64,000 bases of DNA, taken from NCBI GenBank assembly GCA_910585435.1, contig CAJUEJ010000007.1, forward strand, positions 62,001-126,000, written 5' to 3'. The notes below the pieces were generated by a model. It was not told the DNA's origin. It searched no databases and saw only the letters and a program-made list of their open reading frames with translations. The DNA is from an uncultured Hungatella sp. GTDB lineage: Bacteria > Bacillota > Clostridia > Lachnospirales > Lachnospiraceae. Positions 52,271-61,176 of the stretch are shown here, piece after piece (within the stretch, counting starts at the first letter, position 1; each line of letters opens with the position of its first letter). A program made the position numbers and the translations under genes.

Positions 52271-53227
52271 TTAAACCAAATGACAAGCCACAAAATGCCC
52301 CGGCTTAACTTCCTTAAGCTCCGGTACCGTCCCATGACACTTCTCGCACACTTCCGGGCATCTGGAAGAGAACGGACATCCCTTAGGCTTATTAATCGGA
52401 CTAGGCACATCACCGGATATAATCTGTCGCTTTTTCGTAGTCTCCAGCTCCGGATCCGGAATGGGAACCGCCGAAAGCAGCGCTTTGGAATAGGGATGCA
52501 ATGTATTCTGATACAACTCGTCACTGTCCGCCAATTCCATCACACTTCCCAGATACATAACCGCAATCCTGTCAGAAATATATTTTACAATATTCAGATC
52601 ATGAGCAATAAACAGATATGTCAGATTCATTCTCTCCTGAAGGTCATGAAGCAGATTGATAACCTGCGCCTGAATCGACACATCCAAAGCAGAAATAGGC
52701 TCATCGCACACGATAAATTCCGGTTCGATAGCCAGCGCTCTCGCAATACCGATACGCTGTCTCTGGCCGCCGGAAAACTCATGAGGGAACCGGCTGGCAT
52801 GCTCGCTGTTCAGGCCTACAATATCCAGAAGCCTCGCCACCCGCTCCTTCCGCTTTTCTGCGTCATACATGTTGTGAATAATCATGCCCTCCTCAATGAT
52901 AGATCCTACTGTCATACGGGAGTCCAGAGAAGCATAAGGATCCTGAAACACAATCTGGGCCTTCTTGGCAAATTTAAAACGGTCATTCCTGTTTTTTAAA
53001 TTCATCTCCTGCCCGTCATAAATCAGTTTTCCTTTTGTAGGAGTATAAATCCCCATCATGGTACGTCCAAGAGTAGACTTTCCGCAGCCGGATTCCCCTA
53101 CCAGTCCCAGGGTCTCTCCTCTCCTGATATACAGATTCACATTCTCTACTGCGTGGAGCGTTCTTCCTCCGCCTACCTTAAAATATTTACAAAGGCCTTC
53201 CGCCCGTACTAAAATATCATCTGCCAT
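52271..53227 (-). CDS. oppF: Oligopeptide ABC transporter ATPase OppF
   Basis: The 318-residue ATPase has Walker A GESGCGKS, signature FSGGQRQR, Walker B FIVCDEPISALD and the C-terminal oligopeptide-binding extension (PISKPKGCPF-like with a Cys cluster CPEVCEKC). It powers peptide import with OppD. It overlaps oppD by one base. Confidence 0.94.
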   Translation of the reverse strand: MADDILVRAEGLCKYFKVGGGRTLHAVENVNLYIRRGETLGLVGESGCGKSTLGRTMMGIYTPTKGKLIYDGQEMNLKNRNDRFKFAKKAQIVFQDPYASLDSRMTVGSIIEEGMIIHNMYDAEKRKERVARLLDIVGLNSEHASRFPHEFSGGQRQRIGIARALAIEPEFIVCDEPISALDVSIQAQVINLLHDLQERMNLTYLFIAHDLNIVKYISDRIAVMYLGSVMELADSDELYQNTLHPYSKALLSAVPIPDPELETTKKRQIISGDVPSPINKPKGCPFSSRCPEVCEKCHGTVPELKEVKPGHFVACHLV

Positions 53228-54234
53228 CAGTTCTCCCCCCTTTCCTCTGGTGACGGACAGTCAGGATGTAAAAGCCAGCAATTCGCCGTGTGACCGTTTC
53301 CAAGGTCAAATTCCGGCGGAAGCTCCTCCTGGCATATCTTCATACAGTGGCTGCATCTGGCTGCAAAGCCGCAGCCCTTGGGAGGCGTAAGCAGATCCGG
53401 CGGCGTACCGGGTATAGCTGTCAGCTTTTCCTCCTTGGTAGTATCCGGTGACGGAAGGCTCTTTAACAGTGCCTGGGTATACGGGTGAGCACCCCGGTAG
53501 AAAATGTCACCGCAATCTCCTGTCTCTACCACTTTGCCGGCATACATAACGGCAATCCTGTCTGCCGATCCGGCTACCACGCCTAAATCATGGGTAATCA
53601 GGACAATGGCTGTATTAATCTTTTCTTTTAATGTCTTTAAAAGGTCCATGATCTGAGCCTGTATGGTCACATCCAGAGCTGTGGTAGGCTCATCTGCTAT
53701 CAAAAGCTTGGGATTACAGCTCAGCGCCATGGCGATCATGGCTCTCTGGCGCATACCGCCTGAAAACTCGTGAGGATACTGCTTTGCCCTCTCCTCCGGA
53801 TTGGGAATATTTACCTGCTCCAGACAGCGGATCGCTTCTGCCTCAGCCTCCTGCTTTGACAATTTTTTGTGCAGCTTTATGGCCTCCACAATCTGTTTTC
53901 CCACCTGCATGGTAGGATTCATACAGGTCATGGGATCCTGGAAAATCATGGCCACATCCTTGCCGCGGATGGATTGCATCTCCTTATCGGAAGCAGCAAT
54001 AATATCATGTTCACCCAGATACAGCTTGCCGCCCATAATCTGTGCCGGCGGCATAGGATTCAGCTTCATGATCGTCTGTGCTGTCACAGACTTTCCGCAG
54101 CCGGATTCTCCCACGATAGCCAGAACTTCTCCTTCATCCACATGGAGCGTCACCCCGCGGACAGCCTGAACCTCTCCTGCATACGTAAAAAATGAAACCC
54201 TTAAATCTTCTATATCAAGTACTCGTTTTCCCAT
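53227..54234 (-). CDS. oppD: Oligopeptide ABC transporter ATPase OppD
   Basis: The ATPase of about 335 residues has Walker A GESGCGKS, signature FSGGMRQR, Walker B LLIADEPTTALD, and the C-terminal Cys-rich extension (GCGFAARCSHCMKIC). The ATG at 54234 has GGAGG at seven bases, four bases after the oppC stop; the open frame further upstream overlaps oppC and is not used. Confidence 0.94.
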   Translation of the reverse strand: MGKRVLDIEDLRVSFFTYAGEVQAVRGVTLHVDEGEVLAIVGESGCGKSVTAQTIMKLNPMPPAQIMGGKLYLGEHDIIAASDKEMQSIRGKDVAMIFQDPMTCMNPTMQVGKQIVEAIKLHKKLSKQEAEAEAIRCLEQVNIPNPEERAKQYPHEFSGGMRQRAMIAMALSCNPKLLIADEPTTALDVTIQAQIMDLLKTLKEKINTAIVLITHDLGVVAGSADRIAVMYAGKVVETGDCGDIFYRGAHPYTQALLKSLPSPDTTKEEKLTAIPGTPPDLLTPPKGCGFAARCSHCMKICQEELPPEFDLGNGHTANCWLLHPDCPSPEERGEN

Positions 54235-54238
54235 TCTA

Positions 54239-55192
54239 TCACCTCCTAAGCTTCGGATCAAATGCATCTCTGAGCCCGTCTCCCAGCATGTTAAACGCCA
54301 GCATAGTCAAGCTGATACAGATTGCAGGGATCATCAGCTGAGACGGATATACACGGAAGTTCTCAATACCTGCCTGGGCCAAAGACCCCCAGGAACACAT
54401 AGGCAGCGGAACTCCCAGACCTACGTAGCTTAAATAAGCTTCTGAGAAAATCGCAGACGGAATTGACAAAGTAATACGAACAATAACTACAGACAGCGTG
54501 TTGGGAAGCAGATGCTTGATAATGATTCTGGAAGGCTTGGCTCCCAAAGCCTCTGCCGCCGATATAAATTCCTGCTCCTTAAGGGCTACCACCTGGCCTC
54601 TCACAAGCCTTGCCATGGGGATCCACCCTACAAGGGAATAGGCTACAATGATTGTCCCCATTCCAGGAGTCAGTATCATCATCAGAAGAATTACGATAAT
54701 CAGATACGGAATTCCGTTAATAATCTCCAGAATACGCATCATGATAATATCCGTAGTCCCTCCGAAATACCCTGAGATGCCTCCGTAAAGGACGCCTAAG
54801 AAAAAGTCAATGATTGCGCTGACAATAGCGATGGTCAGAGATACACGCCCCCCCATCCATACCCTGGAAAACATATCTCTGCCCAGAGTATCCGTGCCGA
54901 AAATATGGACATGGCCGTACCCGGCGCTGTCCTGCTGATCACAGACAGTCATCATAGCCGCGTTGGTATGGCCGTAATGCTGCTCTCTGAAGTCAAAAGG
55001 CGAAATCATAGGGGCCACAACCGATGCTATAATCATCAGCACCAACACAACCGCACACACTAAAGCTACTTTATTTTTAACCAGACGGCGCATAGCGTCC
55101 TGCATAAATGTCAGGCTGGGACGGCTGATGGCCTCCCTCTCTCTGGCGTTCTCACCAATATACTCAAATCTTTCTTTTGCAATATGTTCCAT
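54239..55192 (-). CDS. oppC: Oligopeptide ABC transporter permease OppC
   Basis: The 317-residue permease has an N-terminal membrane segment (VALVCAVVLVLMIIASVVAP), the typical FGTDTLGRDMFSR motif, and the ATPase-contact loop EFISAAEALGAKPSRIIIKHLLPN. It is complete and lies 3 bases after oppB. Confidence 0.94.
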   Translation of the reverse strand: MEHIAKERFEYIGENAREREAISRPSLTFMQDAMRRLVKNKVALVCAVVLVLMIIASVVAPMISPFDFREQHYGHTNAAMMTVCDQQDSAGYGHVHIFGTDTLGRDMFSRVWMGGRVSLTIAIVSAIIDFFLGVLYGGISGYFGGTTDIIMMRILEIINGIPYLIIVILLMMILTPGMGTIIVAYSLVGWIPMARLVRGQVVALKEQEFISAAEALGAKPSRIIIKHLLPNTLSVVIVRITLSIPSAIFSEAYLSYVGLGVPLPMCSWGSLAQAGIENFRVYPSQLMIPAICISLTMLAFNMLGDGLRDAFDPKLRR

Positions 55193-55195
55193 GCC

Positions 55196-56131
55196 TTATC
55201 CCTCCAATTTCACACGCGGGTCAATCAGACCATACAGAAGGTCAACTACCAGCGTACAGAAAATCAACAGAGCGCCATAGAACACAGTAGTTCCGGAAAT
55301 CATCGTATAGTCCAAATCCTTGATACTCATTACAAAGTATTTTCCCAAACCGGGAATGTTAAAAATACTTTCGATAACAAAGGTGCCTGTAAGTACGGAA
55401 GCAACCGTAGGTCCTAAGATGGTAAGCACCGGCATGATTGCGTTCCTTACTGTATGGCGGAGAATAATCTTTGTCTGGGATAATCCCTTGGCTTTTGCGG
55501 TTTTAATATAATCCTGATTCAGCACATCCAGCATGCTGGTACGCATCAGCCTGGAAACCGTAGCCAGGGACCCGAGCCCCAACGCAAAGGACGGAAGAAT
55601 TGTCTTGGAGAAGTCACCCCACCCCTGTACAGGGAACAGTGCAAAACCTAATACTTTTCTTAACTGAAGCGCCAGAAAATACTGGAACAGCGCACCCATA
55701 ATAAAGCTTGGAACTGACACGCCGATCATGGCGATGAACATTGATACAGAATCCCAGACACTGCCTCTTTTTACGGCTGCCACCATTCCCAAAAGGATAC
55801 CGGCTATAACAGCAAATATCAAAGCACGGATACCTAAATCTGCAGATACCAGGAATGCCTCGGAGATAATGTCTCTCACAGCTTTATTGTACGTGATGGA
55901 AGTCCCCAAGTCTCCCCGTACACAGTTTCCCAAATAGATAAAGTACTGGACAATCACCGGCTTATCCAGGCCGTATTTGGCTTTCATGTTCTCCAGCGCC
56001 GCACCGGTTACTGTCTTATCCCCCAAAAATGGATCTCCTGGCAGCATCCGCATCATAAAAAAGGTCAAGGTAATCAGTACAAACAGAGTCAGCACCGCGT
56101 ACCCCAGACGCTTCAGTGTATACTTGAACAA
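55196..56131 (-). CDS. oppB: Oligopeptide ABC transporter permease OppB
   Basis: The 311-residue permease begins with the classical OppB/DppB start (RLGYAVLTLFVLITLTFFMMR, first membrane segment), followed by LPGDPF, and carries the contact loop DYIKTAKAKGLSQTKIILRHTVRN. It is downstream of oppA, from which a strong hairpin separates it. Confidence 0.94.
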   Translation of the reverse strand: MFKYTLKRLGYAVLTLFVLITLTFFMMRMLPGDPFLGDKTVTGAALENMKAKYGLDKPVIVQYFIYLGNCVRGDLGTSITYNKAVRDIISEAFLVSADLGIRALIFAVIAGILLGMVAAVKRGSVWDSVSMFIAMIGVSVPSFIMGALFQYFLALQLRKVLGFALFPVQGWGDFSKTILPSFALGLGSLATVSRLMRTSMLDVLNQDYIKTAKAKGLSQTKIILRHTVRNAIMPVLTILGPTVASVLTGTFVIESIFNIPGLGKYFVMSIKDLDYTMISGTTVFYGALLIFCTLVVDLLYGLIDPRVKLEG

Positions 56132-56179
56132 AACAAACTCCTCCTTCTGTTTTTATGAGTATCTCTCCAAAACGTTTCG

Positions 56180-56237
56180 AAAAAAGACTTAGGGAATGGC
56201 TAAACTCCATTATTTATACCATTCCTCTAAGTCTTTC
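56180..56237 (-). terminator. Intercistronic terminator-like hairpin between oppA and oppB
   Basis: On the minus strand AAAGACTTAGAGGAATGG pairs with CCATTCCCTAAGTCTTT (one bulge), followed by TTTTTTCG. The stem is long and stable. Partial termination here would give much more OppA than membrane components. Confidence 0.8.
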
Positions 56238-56296
56238 CATTATTCTGCCCTGGTATACTTATGCTGCGCTACCAGAGATGGAGGTACCAATTAAAA

Positions 56297-58114
56297 TTAC
56301 TCGTCTAATGTGGTGTAGATCAGGTTGTAAGCCTGGAATGGCAGACGCAGGTAACCGCCGCTCATCTTCTCGCTTGCCACATAGTCTTCATGACGCCAGT
56401 AGATCGGGATTACCGGTAAATCCTCAGCAATCTTGTACTCACACTGAATGAAGATCTTCTCACGTGCTACCGGGTCAAGCTCTGTCTTGGTAGACTCGAT
56501 CAGAGCATCGTAATCCGGGTTGCTGTAGCCAGTATGGTTATTGCCATTGCCGCTGAGCATCAGATCCAGATCTGTCATCGGGTCGTTGTAGTCAGGTCCC
56601 CATCCGCCTACACAGAAGTCAAATTCCAGACTGTTACGGCGTGCTCTCCACTCGGTAATAGTTAATACTTCGATAGAAATCTCAATGCCCAGGTTCTGTC
56701 TTACCTGCTCCTGAATAACCTGAGATAACAGCTCGTTCTGAGTTCCCTCACTGGTCATCAGGCTGATCTTGATCTGGCTTGCATCAGAGTAGCCTAACTC
56801 TTCCAGAGCCTTTGCCAGATACTCTTTTGCTGCATCCGGGTTAGCTGCTGCCTGATACAGAGGCTGTCCGCCGTTATCTGCAACCACTGCTTCGCCGAAG
56901 GTGGCAGTGTTCACACCGGAGATACCCAGTGACAGACATGCAGGAACTTCATTGTCATTCTTAAATACAGTGTCGATCAGCTGCTTACGATCCAGAGCCT
57001 CGCTTACTGCATGACGCAGGCTTACGCTTCTAAAATCGGAAGTATCTGTAGTGTTCATCCATGCAAAGTAGCTGTATCCGCCTACATAGGAGCTTACATC
57101 ATACCCTTCAGCCTCAAATGCCGCACGCTGCTCGCCGGTTACATCCATGATATCCAGCTCGCCGCCCAGGAATGCGTTGTATTTTGTATTGGTATCACTG
57201 TACTTAACAAAATTGATCTCCTCAAGAGATACTGCATCCGCATTGTACCAGGATGGGTTCTTAGCCATGGTAATGCTGCTCTCTGTTACCCAGTTGGTCA
57301 TGTAGAACGGTCCGTTGAATGCCAGGGTATCCGGGCTTGTACCGTACTTGTCTGCGCCAACCTCCTCATAGAATGGCTGGTAGATAGGGCTCATAACCTC
57401 AAATTTTACATACTGCAAGAAGTATGGAAGATTATTCTCCAGCTGAATCTCCAGTGTGTAATCATCAACTGCCTTGATACCTACTTCATCCAGAGTAACC
57501 TCTTCTGTGGAAGCACCTGATTTGAAGTCATAATATTTCTGTGCATTTTTGAATACAGTTGCAAAGGTATAGTACTCTGCAGCGTTGTCAGGATTTAAAA
57601 GCTCCTGCCATGCAAACACGAAGTCATTGGCAGTTACATCACCGATCACTGCACCGGTGGAATCCACCCACTTACATCCCTGACGAAGGTGGAAGGTCCA
57701 GGTCAGACCATCTTCGGAAGTCTCCCAGGATTCTGCTGCTGCCGGAGTTATATTGTTGTTCTCATCCAGCTTAACCAGGCAGTCCCATCCATGACGTGCA
57801 ACGGAAAACTCGTTGTTGTAAGTCATAAGAATCGGATTCATAACGGAAATGGTAGTCACCTCAGCACTGATGCTGCCCTTCTTGGAAGTTCCGGGATACA
57901 TGCCCTTTCCTGCATTGGGGTTGGCTGATGATGTGGCTGCCGGTGCCTGTGTCTCTCCGCCTGCTGCCGCTGTAGTCTCATCGGTTCCTGCTGCGGCTGT
58001 CGTGGTCTCACCTGCTGCCGCCGTGGTCTCCGGAGTCGTCGTCTTGCCTCCGCATGCTGCCAGTGACAGTACCATGGCAGATGCCATAACTAACGATAGT
58101 AATCTTTTTTTCAC
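56297..58114 (-). CDS. oppA: Oligopeptide-binding lipoprotein OppA
   Basis: An SBP_bac_5 family protein of about 605 residues with a lipoprotein signal (lipobox before the cysteine of LSLAACGG), a Thr/Ala-rich linker, and motifs such as NDFVFAWQELLNP and IPIYWRHEDYV. The start is a GTG at 58114 with GGAGG at eight bases. It binds peptides outside the membrane for OppBCDF. Its promoter lies in the palindromic region at 58.2 kb. Confidence 0.93.
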   Translation of the reverse strand: MKKRLLSLVMASAMVLSLAACGGKTTTPETTAAAGETTTAAAGTDETTAAAGGETQAPAATSSANPNAGKGMYPGTSKKGSISAEVTTISVMNPILMTYNNEFSVARHGWDCLVKLDENNNITPAAAESWETSEDGLTWTFHLRQGCKWVDSTGAVIGDVTANDFVFAWQELLNPDNAAEYYTFATVFKNAQKYYDFKSGASTEEVTLDEVGIKAVDDYTLEIQLENNLPYFLQYVKFEVMSPIYQPFYEEVGADKYGTSPDTLAFNGPFYMTNWVTESSITMAKNPSWYNADAVSLEEINFVKYSDTNTKYNAFLGGELDIMDVTGEQRAAFEAEGYDVSSYVGGYSYFAWMNTTDTSDFRSVSLRHAVSEALDRKQLIDTVFKNDNEVPACLSLGISGVNTATFGEAVVADNGGQPLYQAAANPDAAKEYLAKALEELGYSDASQIKISLMTSEGTQNELLSQVIQEQVRQNLGIEISIEVLTITEWRARRNSLEFDFCVGGWGPDYNDPMTDLDLMLSGNGNNHTGYSNPDYDALIESTKTELDPVAREKIFIQCEYKIAEDLPVIPIYWRHEDYVASEKMSGGYLRLPFQAYNLIYTTLDE

Positions 58115-58175
58115 TCGCTTGTCCTCCTCATTTTTAATCAATAACATGTTTTCTGCCTTGTAACCTTGACGGAAA

Positions 58176-58202
58176 TATGCTATAATGCGCCATTATAGCA
58201 TA
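58176..58202. promoter_or_regulatory. 27-base perfect palindrome carrying -10 boxes for both strands
   Basis: TATGCTATAATG and CATTATAGCATA are perfect inverted repeats with centre CGC. TATAAT is present on both strands: the plus strand with TTGTAA 17 bases upstream (toward the sigma-like gene), the minus strand with TTGCAT 18 bases upstream (toward oppA). The two promoters face across each other, so RNA polymerase binding to one would block the other. A second TATAAT for the plus strand lies at 58243-58248. Confidence 0.6.
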
Positions 58203-58279
58203 GTAACGCGGTAATATGCAAGTAAAATTTTCACAAACTTACTATAATCCTAAAATTCAGATAGAAAGGAACCAAATCT

Positions 58280-58936
58280 ATGGCAGTGGAAAACCCCTGT
58301 TTTGATAAGCTTCTGGAACAATGGTATCCTGATATTTATCGTTTTTGTTTTCTTTTATCCTGCCACGGGGATGCCGCCAGGGACATTGTTTTTCAGGTAT
58401 TTCTCTATGCCGGAGCCGACAAAAGCTTTCCCGCCCAGCCGGATGAAGCCTGTACAAAACTGTTTTCCTATGCAGCCAGAACCTGCCAGGACTACTACCT
58501 GCGGAGAATGAGACGGTTTCCGTCTCAGGACGCACTTCAGGCTTCTGTATGCTTTCCGGTCTCAGACACCCTCATAAACTTTTTAAAGCTTCCTCCCAGG
58601 CAGAAGGCCGCTTGGTTTCTGCAGGCCGGTCCGGGATTATCTTCCAGGCAGATCGGCGAGATACTGAAGCTTCGCCCATCCCAGACAGACAGGCTTTTAT
58701 CCCTGTCCGCCAGAGGCGTCAGCCTGTCCCAGGAGGATATGGCATCCATCACGCCTGACTATGAGACTTCTTCTCAGATCGAAGACACCCTTTATATGCG
58801 TTTTGAAGAGCGCAATGTAAAGCTGGAAAACAGGCTGCGGGATATCCGCCTTTTTATGGATCAGGCCATTCTCTGGATTGCCCTGGGCCTCCTTGGGATT
58901 TTAGGAGCTGCTGCATACTACACAGCAGGGCTTTGA
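58280..58936 (+). CDS. Sigma-70-like (ECF-type) protein with a C-terminal membrane segment
   Basis: The 218-residue protein has an N-terminal region resembling sigma region 2 (LEQWYPDIYRFCFLLS, then ARDIVFQVFLYA) and a region 4-like helix-turn-helix (LPPRQKAAWFLQAG, LSSRQIGEILKLRPSQTDRLLS). It ends with a membrane segment of about 20 residues (AILWIALGLLGILGAAAYY). Region 2 is degenerate, so it may no longer recruit polymerase. A membrane-attached sigma-like protein without an adjacent anti-sigma gene is unusual. AAGGAA precedes the ATG. It is convergent with recJ (6 bases apart). Confidence 0.65.
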   Translation: MAVENPCFDKLLEQWYPDIYRFCFLLSCHGDAARDIVFQVFLYAGADKSFPAQPDEACTKLFSYAARTCQDYYLRRMRRFPSQDALQASVCFPVSDTLINFLKLPPRQKAAWFLQAGPGLSSRQIGEILKLRPSQTDRLLSLSARGVSLSQEDMASITPDYETSSQIEDTLYMRFEERNVKLENRLRDIRLFMDQAILWIALGLLGILGAAAYYTAGL

Positions 58937-58942
58937 ACCGTT

Positions 58943-60649
58943 TTATTTAAATCTCCACTCCTTTATCACTACCTGCAGACTCCGCCTTCCGTTATATTCG
59001 TTGATTCCTGGGTAATAGATGGCATCCATGACAGTGCTGTCCCCCATCTCCTGCAAAAATAAGTCTCCCTCTGCAAACGCCATCCCCTCCATAGGGGTAC
59101 CCTCCGGCGTCACAAGAGACAGTTTTATGGCATTTCTGTTCTTTCCCACCACCCTGGCACTGCGGATCGTCAGATCCTTCTGAGCAAACTGGGGCTTTTC
59201 ATTGCCCTGTCCAAAGGGTTCTAAAAGCTCCAGCTCTTTTATCAGCTTTTCTGACACATAGCTTATGGGAAGAGGCACATCGATCCAAATCCTGGGGATA
59301 AAATCTTCTTCTGTCAAATCAGCCTGCCTGTTTAATTCCCGGCGGAAGCTTTCTACGTTTTTCTCTTCCAGTGAAAGGCCTGCGGCCATGGGGTGGCCGC
59401 CGAATTTTGTCAGAAGCTCTTTTACGCCTGTCAGCGCCTGAAACATATGGTAGCTTTCTATGGAACGGCCGGATCCTTTTATGCCCTCCGCCCCTTTTGT
59501 CAGCACAAAGGAAGGCTTGTGGTATTTTTCCCGCAGCTTTCCGGCAATGATCCCGGCCAGAGATTCATGGCACTGAGGAAGATATACTACCAGCACTTTA
59601 TCGTTTCCATAGTGCTGTTCCACCTGCTGCGACGCTTCCGTAAGCCCCTGGACGGTCATGCTTTTTCTCTGATCGTTGAGGCTTTTCAGCTCCAGCGCCA
59701 GACGGTCCGCTTCTTCCTCGTCCCGGCACAGAAGCAGCCGGAGAGCCAGCTTGGCTGTCTGCAGCCTTCCCCCTGCATTGAGGCAGGGGCCGATGACAAA
59801 GCCGATATGGTAGGCGCTTAAGGAGCTGCTGTCCAGGTTATTCTTCTCTATCAGCTTCTTAAGCCCCACGCTTTCAGTCCAGGGTATATGCTTCAGACCC
59901 TCTTTTACCAGAATCCTGTTTTCATCCTGAAGGCGCATCACATCCCCTACGGTGGCTATGGCGGCAAATTCCACCATATCTTTCCACTCCTTTACAGGGA
60001 CTCCTGCTTTTTCGTACAGGACCTGGATCAGCTTATATGCCACTACGGCCCCGCAGATTTCCTTCCATGGGTAGCCGCAGTCCTTTTGCCTGGGGTTTAC
60101 GATGGCATCGGCCCGGGGCAGTATGTCTTTACCGTCCTCCTGGCTGATCTCGTGGTGATCCGTGATGATCACCGTCATTCCCAGTTCTTTTGCCCTGGCC
60201 ATCTGGGCCACGGCGGAAATGCCGTTGTCACAGGTCAGTATGGTATCCACCCTGTCTTTTGCGGCCTGATCTACGATCTGCTGATTGATCCCGTATCCGT
60301 CCTTTATCCGGTCGGGGATCTCATAATCTGCCACTGCGCCTAAGCGGGTCAGGGCCTGGTAAAGTATGTAGGTGGAGCAGACTCCGTCAATATCATAATC
60401 GCCTACGATGCGGATTTTTTTCTGCGCCTTGATTTTCTCTGACAATATATCTGCAGCCAGGTCCACATCCTTTAAACGGTGAGGGGAGTAGAGATCCTCC
60501 CAGGTTCCGTACAGGTATTTTCTGATGGCTTCATCCCCGCAGACATCCCGGTTGCGGATGATTCTGGCAGAGATGGGGGTGATGTGAAACCTGGCAGCCA
60601 GGGCGTTAAAATCTGCCTTTTTGGCGTACAGCATCCATTTTGCAGTCAT
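58943..60649 (-). CDS. recJ: Single-stranded-DNA-specific 5'-3' exonuclease RecJ
   Basis: The 568-residue DHH-family nuclease has metal motifs VGDYDIDGVCSTY, TCDNGISA, ITDHHEIS, and the DHHA1 part with KGSGRSIESYHM and KFGGHPMAAGLSL. It works in recombination and mismatch repair. The length matches the short core type of RecJ. It starts 2 bases after the YgjP-type gene. Confidence 0.93.
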   Translation of the reverse strand: MTAKWMLYAKKADFNALAARFHITPISARIIRNRDVCGDEAIRKYLYGTWEDLYSPHRLKDVDLAADILSEKIKAQKKIRIVGDYDIDGVCSTYILYQALTRLGAVADYEIPDRIKDGYGINQQIVDQAAKDRVDTILTCDNGISAVAQMARAKELGMTVIITDHHEISQEDGKDILPRADAIVNPRQKDCGYPWKEICGAVVAYKLIQVLYEKAGVPVKEWKDMVEFAAIATVGDVMRLQDENRILVKEGLKHIPWTESVGLKKLIEKNNLDSSSLSAYHIGFVIGPCLNAGGRLQTAKLALRLLLCRDEEEADRLALELKSLNDQRKSMTVQGLTEASQQVEQHYGNDKVLVVYLPQCHESLAGIIAGKLREKYHKPSFVLTKGAEGIKGSGRSIESYHMFQALTGVKELLTKFGGHPMAAGLSLEEKNVESFRRELNRQADLTEEDFIPRIWIDVPLPISYVSEKLIKELELLEPFGQGNEKPQFAQKDLTIRSARVVGKNRNAIKLSLVTPEGTPMEGMAFAEGDLFLQEMGDSTVMDAIYYPGINEYNGRRSLQVVIKEWRFK

Positions 60650-60651
60650 AT

Positions 60652-61176
60652 TTAATCCTCGTAATTCCTTAATCGCCTTCTCCTGCTTAAGTAATCCGGC
60701 AATTCTTTTTCTACAATCCTCCAGAAACGGGGGGAGTGATTCATCTCCGTCCGGTGGGCCAGCTCGTGAACCACCACATAGTCCTGCAGCTCTTCCGGCA
60801 GAAGCACCAGCTTCCAGTTATAATTCAGATTCCCTTTTGCGCTGCAGCTTCCCCATCTGGTAGCCTGCTGGCGGATCCCTATCCGTCCGTAGTCTACCCC
60901 CATTTTCTCTGCCCACCAGCTGGTTTTTTCTGTCAGTACCTTCCTGGCCTGTTCCCGGTATTTTTTGATTTCTTCCTCCGTGAAAACAGGTTTGCTGGAG
61001 ATTCTTTCCTGTATTTTTTTATAATTTACCTCTATCCATGCCCTGTGGCTTTCTGCGAATTCTCTGGCTTTGCTGTCCGGCATTCTTAAGGGGCACCGGA
61101 CAACTACCTGGCCATCCCTGGTGATCTGGAGGGCCATGGTTTTCCTTTTGGAGTGGACAATACTGTATTCAATCAC
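60652..61176 (-). CDS. YgjP/SprT-like zinc metallopeptidase (M48-related)
   Basis: The 174-residue protein has VVHELAHRTEMNHSPRFW, a zinc site H-E-x2-H with a downstream histidine, and the family's TRWGSCSAKGNLNYNWKLVLLP block. It is cytoplasmic, with no signal peptide. The substrate is unknown. It overlaps the beta-lactamase-fold gene by 4 bases. Confidence 0.88.
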   Translation of the reverse strand: MIEYSIVHSKRKTMALQITRDGQVVVRCPLRMPDSKAREFAESHRAWIEVNYKKIQERISSKPVFTEEEIKKYREQARKVLTEKTSWWAEKMGVDYGRIGIRQQATRWGSCSAKGNLNYNWKLVLLPEELQDYVVVHELAHRTEMNHSPRFWRIVEKELPDYLSRRRRLRNYED

